Positions 21,542 through 33,020 of a DNA stretch of 64,000 nt are shown piece by piece; the stretch's first letter is position 1, and each line of letters starts with the position of its first letter. The DNA is from Hemileia vastatrix (lineage: Eukaryota > Basidiomycota > Pucciniomycetes > Pucciniales > Zaghouaniaceae), in the NCBI GenBank assembly GCA_030280995.1, contig JASXTE010000013.1, positions 12,281,501 to 12,345,500 on the forward strand. Reading direction: 5' to 3'. Under the pieces are notes generated by a model. It had not been told where the DNA came from and did no database searches. It saw only the letters and a program-made list of their open reading frames with translations. A program made the position numbers and the translations under genes.

Positions 21542-23925
21542 AATATAATTAAATTAATTAATTATATTTATATATTAAATATCATTTCTTATAATATCAA
21601 ACAATAAATAATGACGCTTTTTTTGACCTATAATTGTGTCAGGAAAAACTAATTAATACTGAATTGAAATAAATTACATATTTGTTGCGTCAGAATATTT
21701 TTTGTTTCACTTAAAAATCCTTAAATCAGACTGTACCATCTGTTTTGAATGATTCTTCTCATAGTTCCTATGTTCCAGGCTTGTTTAGTTATTCACTATT
21801 TTTACTTACTGATTTGGGAATTAATGGCGGGAAAATTGGATTCTTAATTGGGGTTTTTAATTATTTGTTTCACATTTTTCTCTACATTGTTATTTTTCAC
21901 TTATTCTTTTAAATTCTTGTTTTATTCTATTATGTTTCTTGTATTTACAAATATAGTAGCGCTTCAGAGGGCCCATTGCCTATAAAAAGGCCTTGGTTAA
22001 TCCCCTGTAGCCCCATCACTTATTATACACTCCACAAATTAAATACAATTTTATTACGTTTATATTCTTTTTATTAGTAATACAATTCTAATTAAAATTC
22101 TATATAACAAATTAAAGGTTGCTTTAAGTCTGATAGTAATTAAAAGTGTTTGCCGCGCAGAACCCTTACCTTAAATAATATTATTATTTATAAAGCCTAA
22201 GTTTTTGTCATCTCTCAAGTTACTCGCCATTGTTTTCCTTTTAAATAAATTAAATACTCTATTACAGTTTATTTCTTTTATTTTTTCCCTTGTCCTCCTC
22301 CTTTTCTCCTCCTTTTCTCCTCTTCTCCTTACCTTCTTCTAGACGACTGACCGACAAGATCCCTCTCTAACACTTCTAAAATGCTCGAAAAACTATTCCT
22401 AGGTGTTTCACCCCCCTTCCAAATTCACATGGGGGCCCACATATAGGTCTTCTTCATGCAGGTGTCTAGTTATGAGCCATAATACACCTTTTTATCTTTA
22501 AAAACACATTACATTACCAAAAACCTTTAAAACACAAAATTATAAAAAAATAAACTTTTGACAAGAATTATAGATCCAAGGCAGGTCTATTCAATGAAAC
22601 TAAGTAATTTAAAATAAGACTTAATTTTAGCCCATAAAATACAAAAAACAAAACTAAAAATTTATAGTAAAATATGAAAAATGAGAAAATAAAGCCTAAG
22701 AACTTGGAATATGAAAAATTTCCACATTTCATAGAATATAAAGGAAATATAGAGCTATCCAACGGTAAAAGCCACACACAAATATTCCACATATTTAGCT
22801 CAAAAAATTATAAAAACCCATAATTCAAATTTAAATGTCAATTAACACATCCACAACCAGCACCAAACAAAACAACAAAGACCCCAGCCAACTTTAGAAG
22901 ACCACATCCTCCCTTCAATCAAGAATATTGACATTCTTTTTTTATCATGAATACCATTTTCAAAATTCTTCTGAAATCTGTCTCTAAAATGGGTCCTTTC
23001 CAATAATGTATTAGAAATAATCTTATCTTCACCATTCTCACACACCACATTACACTTGAAGAAAAAGTAAATCTTTTAATCCATAAATCAGTACACAAAT
23101 CCATACTCAAAGCACAGATAGTAACATCTACCTAGTAACTTCTTCCTCCCTTTTTTTTCTCAATTCAAATGCACTACAACTGAACTATCTAAACCTTCAA
23201 TCTAAATTAGTCAATCATCTGCTTATACATTTCTTCTTTATAAAAATTGGCAATGTATTATTGATAGGATCAATAGTATACTTTAAATGTTGGTTTATTG
23301 TGTTTCTAATGTAAAATAAAGGTCTGTGAGTATGGATAGGAGTAATGTTAAAGGTTCAGTGGGTTATATTGAAGGTTCAGTGATAAATTAAGGGATTTCT
23401 GTTAAAGGGGTTAATGCAAGATGGAGTTGGCTACATAATGGGGTGGATTTGGCTCAACATTCTTTAGAATTAAATTATAATATTGTTGTGATTGTAGTTA
23501 AATTTATGTAAATTCATTATTGTTTCTTACCGTTCCTAATAATCAATTTTATTTCAAAAAATTTAGAACTCCTAAATCCCTTTTAATTGTTAATTTCCAA
23601 ACCTTCATGAGATTAACCTGAACATTAAGTGATACAATAGATTAAATTATTTTTCACCTCAAACTTAGCTTAAAGCAATATTAATTTATCTTTGAATTAT
23701 CATTGAATCACTACCTTGAAGTATCCCTCTGTGCTTCAAAGTAGTCTTCAATCATCTTTTCCAATCTCACTTACCCAGAAACACCCTCAACCTTGTGTGT
23801 AGGCATTTTGATGAAAGTATAATGTAATTCTCTGTAGTTCTCATTTTTTTATTTGTAATACTAAATATTCAGGTGCTAGGTCTAAATAAAACCTTCTTAA
23901 TGCACTCCTCCTATAGGCACTACTA
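21542..23925. other. Non-coding stretch, possible old LTR or leader
   Basis: No defensible ORF. The first part looks promoter-like: it has a TATA element at 21981-21990, followed by a CT-rich leader (about 22280-22340). This could be an old LTR running from TGTGGTGAATA at 21535 to about CTCTAACA at 22372, but I cannot find its partner or a target duplication. From 22400 to 23900 the sequence is A/T-rich without recognisable features. It may include the 5' LTR and leader of element B. Confidence 0.35.
21981..21990 (+). promoter_or_regulatory. Candidate TATA box
   Basis: TATAAAAAGG preceded by GGGCCCATTGCC and followed after about 40 bases by CACTTATTATACACTCC. This is arranged like the core promoter of fungal LTRs. 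No transcript can be confirmed from sequence. Confidence 0.35.
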
Positions 23926-24437
23926 CTAGAGCTTTCAACAAAGATAGGCCAACTGATTTGCAACATATTTCCTGTACTCACTCTATTGAACCTTTCAAAT
24001 TAAAGGAGAAGGAATGTTTAATTCAATCTGTAGAGGAAATCCCTCAAGATTTTGAAGATTCTAGTGAGTAAGGAGAAGGTGAGGATATAATGCACAAGGA
24101 ACCTTCAGCCCCAGCTACCAATCTTTGGGCCAAACTTCTGAACCTAGTCCAGCTCCTTCATTTGAGGATTTCATGAAATTATAAGAAAAATCAATATATA
24201 ATTATTCTCCCTTGGAGGGATTTAAATTTAAAACTCCCTCAATGATATCCCCTGATAAATTTGATGGAGAAAATACTGAAAGATTGCAACTCTTTTTGCT
24301 AAAATGCAAATTACTGTTACACAATGGCCTTCAAACATTCAATAAAAATCACACCAAGGGAGTTTATGCCTCTTCATTCTTATCTTGGAAAGAATCACAT
24401 TGGTTAGATTCATACTTGCACATGCTTTCCTTAATTT
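23926..24437 (+). pseudogene. Element B gag, piece 1
   Basis: Start of the gag of a Ty3/Gypsy element. The best stretch (24212 on) reads MISPDKFDGENTERLQLFLL, the usual start of the capsid domain (FDG, then a block ending in SFL). Frames upstream (FKLKEKECLIQSVEEIPQDF) are open for short runs with stops between. It stops abruptly at 24437, where element H is inserted, and resumes at 30259 with NPFANQQLG and LFTLFDDPNE, the next capsid segment. Several frameshifts mark it as an old copy. Confidence 0.65.
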
Positions 24438-25337
24438 TGTGGTGTTCTAAAGATGCATAGGCATTTGGAATGTTTATTTGGGGGTATTTGGTATATAGGG
24501 TTTAGTTGGGGTAATGGTGCTTAGTATTGGTGTTTTGTTATTATTTAGGTGTTTAGTTGTATTTTTGTAGGATTAATTTAGGGTCACTTATTATGTCTCA
24601 GCTTTTTTACCTTTTTTTTCTCATCATTTTGCTGTGTTTTATGTGTAATTGGCTGTTTTATATGAGTAGTTGTGTTGTTTTTTGGTTTTAGAGGTTGTTT
24701 GGTTGTTTTTGGGCGTTTGAAGGCCTAGAAGCGGCTTCCCGCCTATGGGCTGCCTGCCTGCCTCAAGGTGGCCTTGCCTAAGACAGGCAGTCCACCAGCC
24801 TGCAAGCAGGAAAGTCTCAAGAGAATATTTTATGCATCTAGATATCTGGGGATCTGGTTAGGGGGCCTGTGTGTGAGAGTTTAAGAAAGCCAGAGGGGAT
24901 TTTAAAAGATCATCTACCATCTGGGATATCTGGATCTCTGGATTTACTCTTTGTGTTTTTTTGGCTAGGTTGTAAAAATTTTAGTTCTTACTTGTCCTCA
25001 ACTCTTGTCACTGTTTCTCTGTTATAGTATTTCAAGCTATATCAAGTATTATTTCTGTCTCTCGTGTGGATTTGAAACCTACATCAAGTATCATTGTTTT
25101 CTCTGGTGTGGAAATTGGTCTAAATTTCGGTTTTCTGGTCTGGTAGTCTTTCTGGGGACTACTTTCTTAGCTCATCAAACAGCCAAGTGTGTTTGAAAGA
25201 AGCTTTATCAAAAAAGACCCAATTTAACTAGCAAGTAAATCTCACTTGTATTTTTCTAAAGAGACTGGGGGTTTCTCTCTGGCTTTTCTCCAACTTGTTT
25301 GTCAAGGCCTATAGCTAGTATTATAGGATTGTCTACA
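24438..25337 (+). repeat. Element H left (5') LTR
   Basis: 900 bp, TGTGGTGTTC to GTCTACA. It contains a GC-rich, fold-prone patch at about 24718-24815 (CTGCCTGCCTGCC against GACAGGCAG) in otherwise T/G-rich sequence. The same patch is present in the right LTR. Confidence 0.85.
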
Positions 25338-25383
25338 TTTCTGGAACCCAATGTGGGGTTCCTGCTAGTTTTTTGGAGTTTTT

Positions 25384-27254
25384 TTGTCTTTGGTTGGCCC
25401 TTTGGTGGTGGTTTTTGTTTGGAACTTTTTGGATTTTGGATTTAGGTGCTATATCTCTTTGTGGTTTGTACAGGGGTCTTCTATTCTGTTTTATTTGGTC
25501 CCTACTAGGTCTTTAAGGCTATTTGGGGAATTTGGCTATCTTTTATGGATATTGGAGGGTGTATTGGCAATTTCTAGTATGGTTAGTATAGAGTCTTGGG
25601 ATGGGTTTAGATTTTTGGGGGAGGATGCAAAAAGGTATTTGGCTAGGTTTGAGGTTGCTGCTGAGATTTATGGGGCCTCAATGTTGGGTATGATTAGGCA
25701 AGTGATCTTTTTCATAGGTAATTGGTAATTGGAAAAGGAAGTTTCTGGTATAGTAGGATATAGGAGTCAGGATTGGGGGAAGTTGAAGATGGAGATTGTT
25801 AAAAGGTGGCCCACTACTTTCTCAATGGTGAATCTTCGTGGGATTGCTAGGAAATGGGAATTGGAAGGTGGTGTAACTTCTCCTTCCCAGTATGAGGAAT
25901 TTGGGGTGGCTCTGTATTATCAGGTATATGATGATATATTATCACATGAAGATGGGTCCAAGTATGTATTTTGGAGTGCCATGGGTAGGGATGCTAAGGT
26001 GGAGTTTCTAAACATCTTTTTCAAGGCTTATTTGATGAAATACCTTCCAAATGTGGAAAATAGGATTCCTGCTATGGCTGTTTTAAAGGAGGTCATTTTG
26101 GGATATTTGCATGGTATCAAGGATAGGGATGTGGTGTCTGGAGAAGAAATTCTGTTGGATGAAGAGGTTCAGAAGACTATGGTAGAAAATTCAGCTTCTG
26201 GGGAGGCGTTGAAGCCATTAATTGTAGAAGATGGGGACTCTGATGATGTTTGTGAATATGATTTTTCTTTTCCAAAGTATGACATGGGATCTCAGGAATG
26301 TGCTTCACTGGATGTTCTGGAGATGTATGCACTAGAGGGTTAGTGTATTTCCTCAAAGCTGGATGGATTATTTGGGGGGGAAACATGGCTGATCATGATA
26401 AGGTGTTTTGCAATGTTGATAATGAATCTGTGGTGGATAATAGATTTTTGGAGGCAGATTTGTCTGTTGGATTTTGTGATGGGAAGAAAGATTTTATCTT
26501 GGATCTACTTCTCCTAGAGGAAGATTATTTTCAGGTGGCTCCTTCAAGATCAGAAGATGTATGCTTGGAGGAGGATTTTTACTTTGATTTTATGAATTCT
26601 ATTCTGGAGAAACGTTTGTAATCTCAGACTAATACTTCACTGGATGATTTGGATCTTCATATAAAATATTCTCAATTGGTGCTTTCAATTTCAGAGAATG
26701 GAAGTGGTGGGGAGGATCTCTCTATTGTAAGTTTTGATGTTCAGAAAGATTATGTTCTGGATGTATGTCTGTTGGAAGAATATAATTCTAAGCTGGTTCC
26801 CTCAAGATCAGGAGATTTTTGCTTTGGGGAAGATGATTCTTTTAGTGTTCTGGGTCTTATGTTTGAGGAATTTTCGAAATTTCAGAACAATTTTGTGATG
26901 GATGATTTGGAGTTTGAGCCAGTGGATTCTCAGCTGCTTTACTCAAATGGTGAAGGCTTTTGTAGGGTGGAGGGAGAAATTATTGATAATTTGGATTTCC
27001 CTTGCATAAAGAAGGTCATTTTGGATTTGCATTGTAGAGAAATGAATGATGTAGTGACTTCTCCTTCAATCTCAAAGGATCCAGAGTTGTTGGAAACTGG
27101 GATTGAAATTGGTGGTAAAGTCATTGTATGGAGAAGAATGGAAGATTTTTTTGGAGGTCTGATGTTGGTATATCAGAATTGGAAGAGGGGCTTAGGGGGT
27201 TCAGGCCCTAGGAGTACAATTATTGGTTTCAACCTAGAGATTTCAAGAATCTGA
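25384..27254 (+). pseudogene. Element H gag-like gene, broken
   Basis: Probable capsid-like protein. The first part is MVSIESWDGFRFLGEDAKRY (start at 25579), then RYLARFEVAAEIYG, WGKLKMEIVKRW and GIARKWELEGGVTSPSQYEE. This pattern resembles a Gag capsid, with a binding segment followed by repeated helical blocks. The frame continues across one TAA at about 25726-25728, shifts near 26300-26340, and continues to 27254 with one more stop at about 26619. The second half has repeats of acidic blocks ending in SRSGDFCF/SRSEDVCL (about 26545 and 26805). No zinc knuckle was found. I call it gag-like by position and shape, without recognising a named family. Confidence 0.5.
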
Positions 27255-29370
27255 TTCCTCTGAAATGAGGATAAACTACTTAATTTAATTTGGTTTTGTT
27301 TAATTTGGTCTCTATGTTTTTGGACAGGATTTTTTTGATTTTTCCAATTCTTATCAGTCTCTCTGGTTCAAGTCTGTATAAAAAAATGTTATTATAATGC
27401 AGATGGAAAAAAAGAAAAATTCAAGTGATTATGGATATTTTATTTAAAATAAAATGATGATAAAAATGATGATAATTGGTTTTATTTAACCTCCAGCACA
27501 AGGTTAAACTGAAAAATTTTAATTTCTAAAGTGGATTTTTGGCTTTCAAGAATTTTAATGGATTGGTTTTTTTATGGGAGAAGATTTGAGTTGGAATTTA
27601 TTTGTTAGAAGGTACCCAGGGGGGCTTCTAGATTTTGCATTGGAAGGTGTGGGGTAACTGATGAGCTTGCTGCTCTGTGTAACAGTTACCACAGAATGTC
27701 TGTTTCAAATTATTAGTTTTATATGGTTGAATTCTAGTTCTGTGTTTGTGATAGAGGTTTTTAGTCCTCTAAGACTTAAAACTGGACTGGACTGGTTCCT
27801 TGGCTTTTGATGTCTTTTGGTGCTTATGGATTGATTGTGGATAACTTGTGGTCTCCCAAAATTTCTACTTATTGGAGGGAGCCTACCCAGTGATATTTTC
27901 TGTGGACCTGGATCTGGCTCTCTTATGTGGTTTTAGAGTGTTGGCTGTAAAATTGGTGGATTCAAGATTTTTTTATTTTTTTTATTTTTTTCTTTTAATC
28001 TTTTTATGGAGGCTATGTTTGTTCAAAGGGTCAAGATAGTGTTCAGTAAATGTTTATGGTTAAAGAGGAGGAGTAAAAATGAAAATCATTTTTTTAGGTG
28101 TGACCACATCAAGGTGCACTTGGATGTGGGTGAGGTATCAGGAGATTAGCCCATCAATTGGCTAGGTAATACCATTTTACTTTGTTTTCTTAAATGATTT
28201 GGCTTTGATGGTTTTTTGTTGGGATCTTTATGGGTTATATCTTCAAGTTTTTTTCTGGATAGTCAATCAAGACTTTAAACTGAAATATGCATCAGTCCAT
28301 CAAGACTTTAAACTGAAAAATGATAATACAGTCCCCCAAGACTATAAACTGAGGAATAGGTGTTGTTTTTGGTATTGGATTTTAGGATTTTGGCAGAAGG
28401 ATTCATAGGGGAAGCCTCTGTATTTAGCAAAGACAATTTTGGTGGTGACTGATGGGCTGGAAGCTCTATATAAAGTTACCCCAGAATATTAGTTTTTTTC
28501 TTTGTGTCTTAATGTGGTTGATGTTGGGTTCTGGGACTATGTTTTAGGTTTTGAGTTCCCCAAGACTATAAACTGAGGGTGTTTTGAGTCTCCCGAGACT
28601 TTAAAATGAGGATAATCCTTCAAGACTTTAAACTTAGGGTTTTTTTGTGGTGACATCCTATAGATTATTTGATCATATTTTCTTTCCTAAGTCAAACTAA
28701 AGATCTAGTGTAATTACAGAAGGGTATAAAGGGAGGAGGCAAAAAATTTTTGAATTAGCCTTGAGTTGTAGAATGAGGTTTCTTCTCTTATAAATGTCTT
28801 GTTGGTCCTTGGCAGGAGTTGATTGGAAGTAGGAAAAGAGGGGCTGTTTTTGTTGTTGGATATGATGTTGAAATTTTTCTTTGGAAAGAGGAATTTAGTT
28901 TGGGGGTGGTGTTTCAATGGTTCCTACATTCTAATCATTATCAATTACTGGTGAAAGGGAGGCTGAGAAAATTGTCAGTATAATTTAGCAGAGAGAAAAG
29001 GGATCTTACCTTTTGGGGACTTAGTTCGATAAGAGGAAGAAGAGGATGAAGGATTTACAGGCTTTCTTTTGGAGGAATTGAGTATGTTTTTTATTTTTGG
29101 AATGGTGATAGAAGGTGTGGAATTTTTGGTAGAAGAGGAAGGACCGGGCTGAGAAGAGGAGGATAGTGGGACAGATCTATGGCATTTTTTCTTCCTGAAA
29201 TGGAAAGCATCACAAGAGGTTCTGTATATTTGTTTTGGTCCAGTCATTTAACAGATGAGATTTTTGTCAATGCATTATTGGCAAGGGCAAGGTCATAGGC
29301 TTGTCTGGAGAGGTGTGTGAACATGATAGTTAGAGGATAAAGAATGAAGAAATTCTGGAATGAAGGGGGA
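27255..29370. other. Non-coding interior of element H with repeated 16-mer
   Basis: No pol genes. The word CAAGACTTTAAACTGA and close variants recurs near 28268, 28299, 28337, 28560 and 28620, with weaker forms near 27769 and 28594. Its function is unknown. It could be a packaging or dimerisation signal, or a decayed repeat. A short minus-strand Ser-rich ORF at 28975-29247 is probably chance. Confidence 0.5.
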
Positions 29371-30258
29371 TGTGGTTTTCAAAAGATGCATAGGCCTTTG
29401 AAATGTGTATTTGAGGTTATTTGGTATGTAGGGTTTATATGGCTTAATGTTGCTTAGTATTGGTGTTTTGTTATTATTTAGGTGTTTTGTTGTATTTTTG
29501 TAGGCTTAAGTTAGGGTCACTTATTATGTCTCAGCTTATTATCCTTTTATTTCTTATCATTTTGGTTTGTTTTATGTGTGATTAGCTTTTTTCTATGATT
29601 AGTTGTGTTGTTTTGTAGTTTTAGAGGTTTTTTGGTTGTTTTTGGGCATTTGAATACCTAGAAGCTGCTTCCCACCTCTGGGCGACCTGCCTGCCTCAAG
29701 GCAGCCTTGCCTAAGACAGGCAGCCCACCAGCCTGCAAGCAGGAAAGTCTCTAGAGAATATTTTATGCATCTAGATATCTGGGGATCTGGTTAGGCGGCC
29801 TGTGTGTGAGAGTTTAAGAAAGCCAGAGGGGATTTTAAGAGATGATCTACTATATGGGATATATGGATCTCTGGATTCAATATTTGTGTTTTTTTGGCTG
29901 GTTTGTGAAAAGGTCAGTTCATACTTGAACTCAACTCTTGTCACTGTTTTTCTGGTATAATCTTGTAATCTATATCAAGTATTATTTCTGTCTCTGGTGT
30001 GTATTTTCAACCTACATCAAGTATCATTGCTTTCTCTGGTGTGGCCATTGGTCTACATTTCATTTCTTTGGTCTGGTAGTCTATTTGAGGACTAAAAGCA
30101 GTCAAGTGTGTTGGATATAAGCTTTATTAAACAAGACTCACTTTAACTAGCAAGTAAGTCTTACTTGTATTTTTCTAAAGGGACAGGGGTTTTTCTCTTT
30201 GTCTTTTCTCCAACTCCCTTGGTCAAGGCCTAGAGTTAGTACTATAAGATTGTCTACA
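29371..30258 (+). repeat. Element H right (3') LTR
   Basis: 888 bp, TGTGGTTTTC to TGTCTACA, aligned to the left LTR along its length with scattered substitutions and small indels. It is directly preceded by the polypurine tract. Confidence 0.85.
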
Positions 30259-31725
30259 AAGTAAATCCATTTGCTAATCAACAATTGGGAAAAATTTGAT
30301 GATAAACTTTTTACTTTATTCGATGACCCTAATGAAACCAATTTTTTGGAAATCGAACTAGATTTCCTTTGCATGAACAATAATGGTCATGTTTCTGAAT
30401 ATATTTCAAATTTTAGGGCTCTACAAACTTGTGTAGGCTGAAATGATGCAGATTTAAAGTTGGATTTAAAAAAAGGACTTCCTTTGAGGATACTTGTTCA
30501 ATTAATCTTCATGGTCAAAAAACAGCAACTTTAACAGATCTAATCAAGAGGACCCTCAAACTTGAAAGCTTTTACAAAGGCCATCTTCAACAAAGGCTTC
30601 ATGCCAAAAAATCTCATGGTTCAAACTTCAAATAAGTAAATTCTTTGTATCATCCTTGACCCACTCAATCTTCATCTCAAACCCTACCCAATCAAAAGGG
30701 TACAGAAAAAACTTGATTAATAGGCTCAACCCCAGAAAATATCAGTAAGCTATTGGATCCACAAGAGTAATCAAAGGAATATGAAAGGATAAGAGGAGAA
30801 GATAATGGGTGGTGTATATTTTTTGGGGGTAAAAAAAAGTTGGATTAATGTGCTAAATTATAGAATAGAGAAGGAAACAGTTTCAATTCAAAAAACTAGT
30901 GAATAGTTTACTTGTGTGCAAAGAAATTTATTTTATATCTCCAAGTGCACAGAACCACAATGTCCTAAGGATTGAATTTTCCCTTAACTGTTTAAGACTA
31001 ATTATTTTTAAGGAGGATATTCCCTTCAGTAGTCTTATTGACTCTGGAGCTTCAATTAAATCTATCATTTTATCTTTTTCCAAAAAACTTAAGCCAACAT
31101 CCGTAGACATTGACTAAACCACAATCAATCCAGTCAAATCAGAGGAGCTAAAATACTTAGTTATTAATAAAGCTCTAATGGTTTTTAAATCTGCAAATTT
31201 TCCCTACTTCTAGTGGGAATTGATAATCTTGTATTCCCGAAGGATGGGCAATACAATTCTTGGCCTGATTCTTACATCATTGGAATCCCAAAATTGATTG
31301 GTCACAGGGATCAATCACCCTTTTTTCTAAGTTTATTTCTGATTCATCAATGCAGTTCAGTAGGGAGTTAAACAACTTTCCTGACCAAGTCCTGCTAAAA
31401 GACACTTCTCTTCCAGATGTATTGAAAGAATCTGATATTTCTTTAAATGAGAACTTGGATAACAACTCTAGCTCCACTACTTTACTCAAAGGGGATCTTA
31501 ATAGTTTCAAAGTAATCAATTTTTGCTCTCTAAATACTTTTATACCTTCAACAGACTTCTTCTAAGATTAAGAGCGTGACCAAATCAATATTGAAGCCAT
31601 TAAATCAACTCTAACTGAAGCTTATCATTACTTCATTGATGTTTTTTCCATACTTAAGGCCAACAAACTACCACCTCAATGACCCTACAACTATCAAATA
31701 CAGTCAATATACCATTGGAAGGTCC
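30259..31725 (+). pseudogene. Element B, piece 2 (gag end, protease, RT start)
   Basis: Continues the gag cut at 24437: LFTLFDDPNE, NNGHVSEYISNFRALQ (about 30320-30440). An aspartic protease follows at 30899-31117 with the active-site motif LIDSGAS. After about 31560 comes the region before the RT fingers (LTEAYHYFIDVFSILKANKL), which stops at 31725 where element A is inserted and resumes at 40422. Stops and shifts are frequent, so no product is expected. Confidence 0.7.
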
Positions 31726-32904
31726 TGTCAGTATAGTCTAGTATATAAGCATGATATAATAGTGTTTATTTATGGTCCTACTACTTATTGATAAATTATT
31801 TAGTGATTAAACCTCAGGGGAAGACTAATAAAATAGATATACTCAATTTAAACTCACAATACTTGGATTGAAATGTGTGCTTAGTGGTGGAAAATAGATA
31901 AATAGAATATAATTATAGCTTATATAATGATAATATCAACTTATAAAAGGCTTTATAATATATTTCTAAATGTTAATAATTGTATTGAAGTGCTTTATTG
32001 AATTGTAGTAAGTAATTGATGATAAATAACCGTCAAAATCCCTCCTTACTTATACCCAAATCCCCTGGAGTGTACAGACCTTCAATCCAGATGATGTCAC
32101 TCCTATCCCCTGCAATTACAGCACTGTGAGGGCCCATCACCTCCCCAAGGCGTCCATTTCAAGCAGATTCAACACCCAGACTTCCAGTAAGGACCCTCCA
32201 TCACAATTAATGATAACACAGATCTATACCACAAATAGAAAATCCAGATAAAAGCAGATACCATAAAGAAACAGGTAAAATAAGCAATTAAAAAGAGATT
32301 TAATGAAAACCAAAGCATATAAAGGAAAAAAATAAAATTTCCAAGCCCCCAATAACATCCCCAAGCATCCACATTAACCCAGAAATGACCTTCCAACCCA
32401 TAAATCCATGAATAACCATCCAATGAAGCAGATTAAGTTGTCCAAACTGAGTGTATGCGCCTGATATAGATGTCTATGCTTATGTAGGCGTTGTGATTCC
32501 ACTGAGTTCGTCCATATGACCTAAAATAAGCAGAAAAACAAAGGTTATAGGCTATTCAGAGGCTAAAACCCACTTATAGACCTAAATATACATAATATAC
32601 TGCATATTTCACTGAATATGAGATTTATGTACACATATAAGCTTATGTGTGTCAATAATTACTTCATATCACTTAAGATAAGTATATTATGACTCTATTA
32701 ATACGTTAATAAGTATTATTAGGCTATGGATAAGCTATTTAAACTACTATAATTTATATAATAGAGTAATAATTATATATACATGTAATATAATCATATA
32801 TATTATTATTTTAACCTTATTTTTATAATATAAGCTTAATGTAATTAAGTTTATCTTATTTCAAGCATAATAAATACTTAGTCCTAGGGATATCTACGCT
32901 GACA
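31726..32904 (-). repeat. Element A 3' LTR
   Basis: 1179 bp. Longer than its partner by about 160 bp: the block at roughly 31773-31942 is missing from the other LTR. It contains a hydrophobic minus-strand ORF at 32169-32423, repeated in the 5' LTR and altered in element D. Confidence 0.85.
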
Positions 32905-33020
32905 CTCCCTCAACCAAAAAAAACAATAAAAAAATGTTAAGACATTTAATTAAAAGTAAGGAGTGAAATAGAAAAATAATTTTAAAATTTTTTTATAATA
33001 CATATACTGAATAAACAGTA

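Larger units (their letters stand above)
24438..30258 (+). mobile_element. Element H: LTR retrotransposon with gag but no pol
   Basis: LTRs at 24438-25337 and 29371-30258 start TGTGGT and end TCTACA. A primer-binding site (TGGAACCCAATG) begins about 4 bases after the left LTR. A polypurine tract (TGAAGGGGGA, 29361-29370) abuts the right LTR. Between them lies one gag-like reading region (25384-27254) and about 2.1 kb without coding potential. No protease, reverse transcriptase or integrase motif is present. It interrupts the gag of element B. No target duplication is visible (AATTT on the left, AAGTA on the right). Confidence 0.8.

Noticed and set aside
21535..22372. Complete LTR starting TGTGGTGAATA and ending CTCTAACA
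   Set aside because: A TATA box fits, but there is no partner LTR, no target duplication, and the start overlaps a better-supported CACCA terminus. Kept only as an alternative.
28975..29247. Minus-strand Ser/Lys-rich ORF in element H
   Set aside because: Low complexity, antisense to the element, and no match to retrotransposon proteins.
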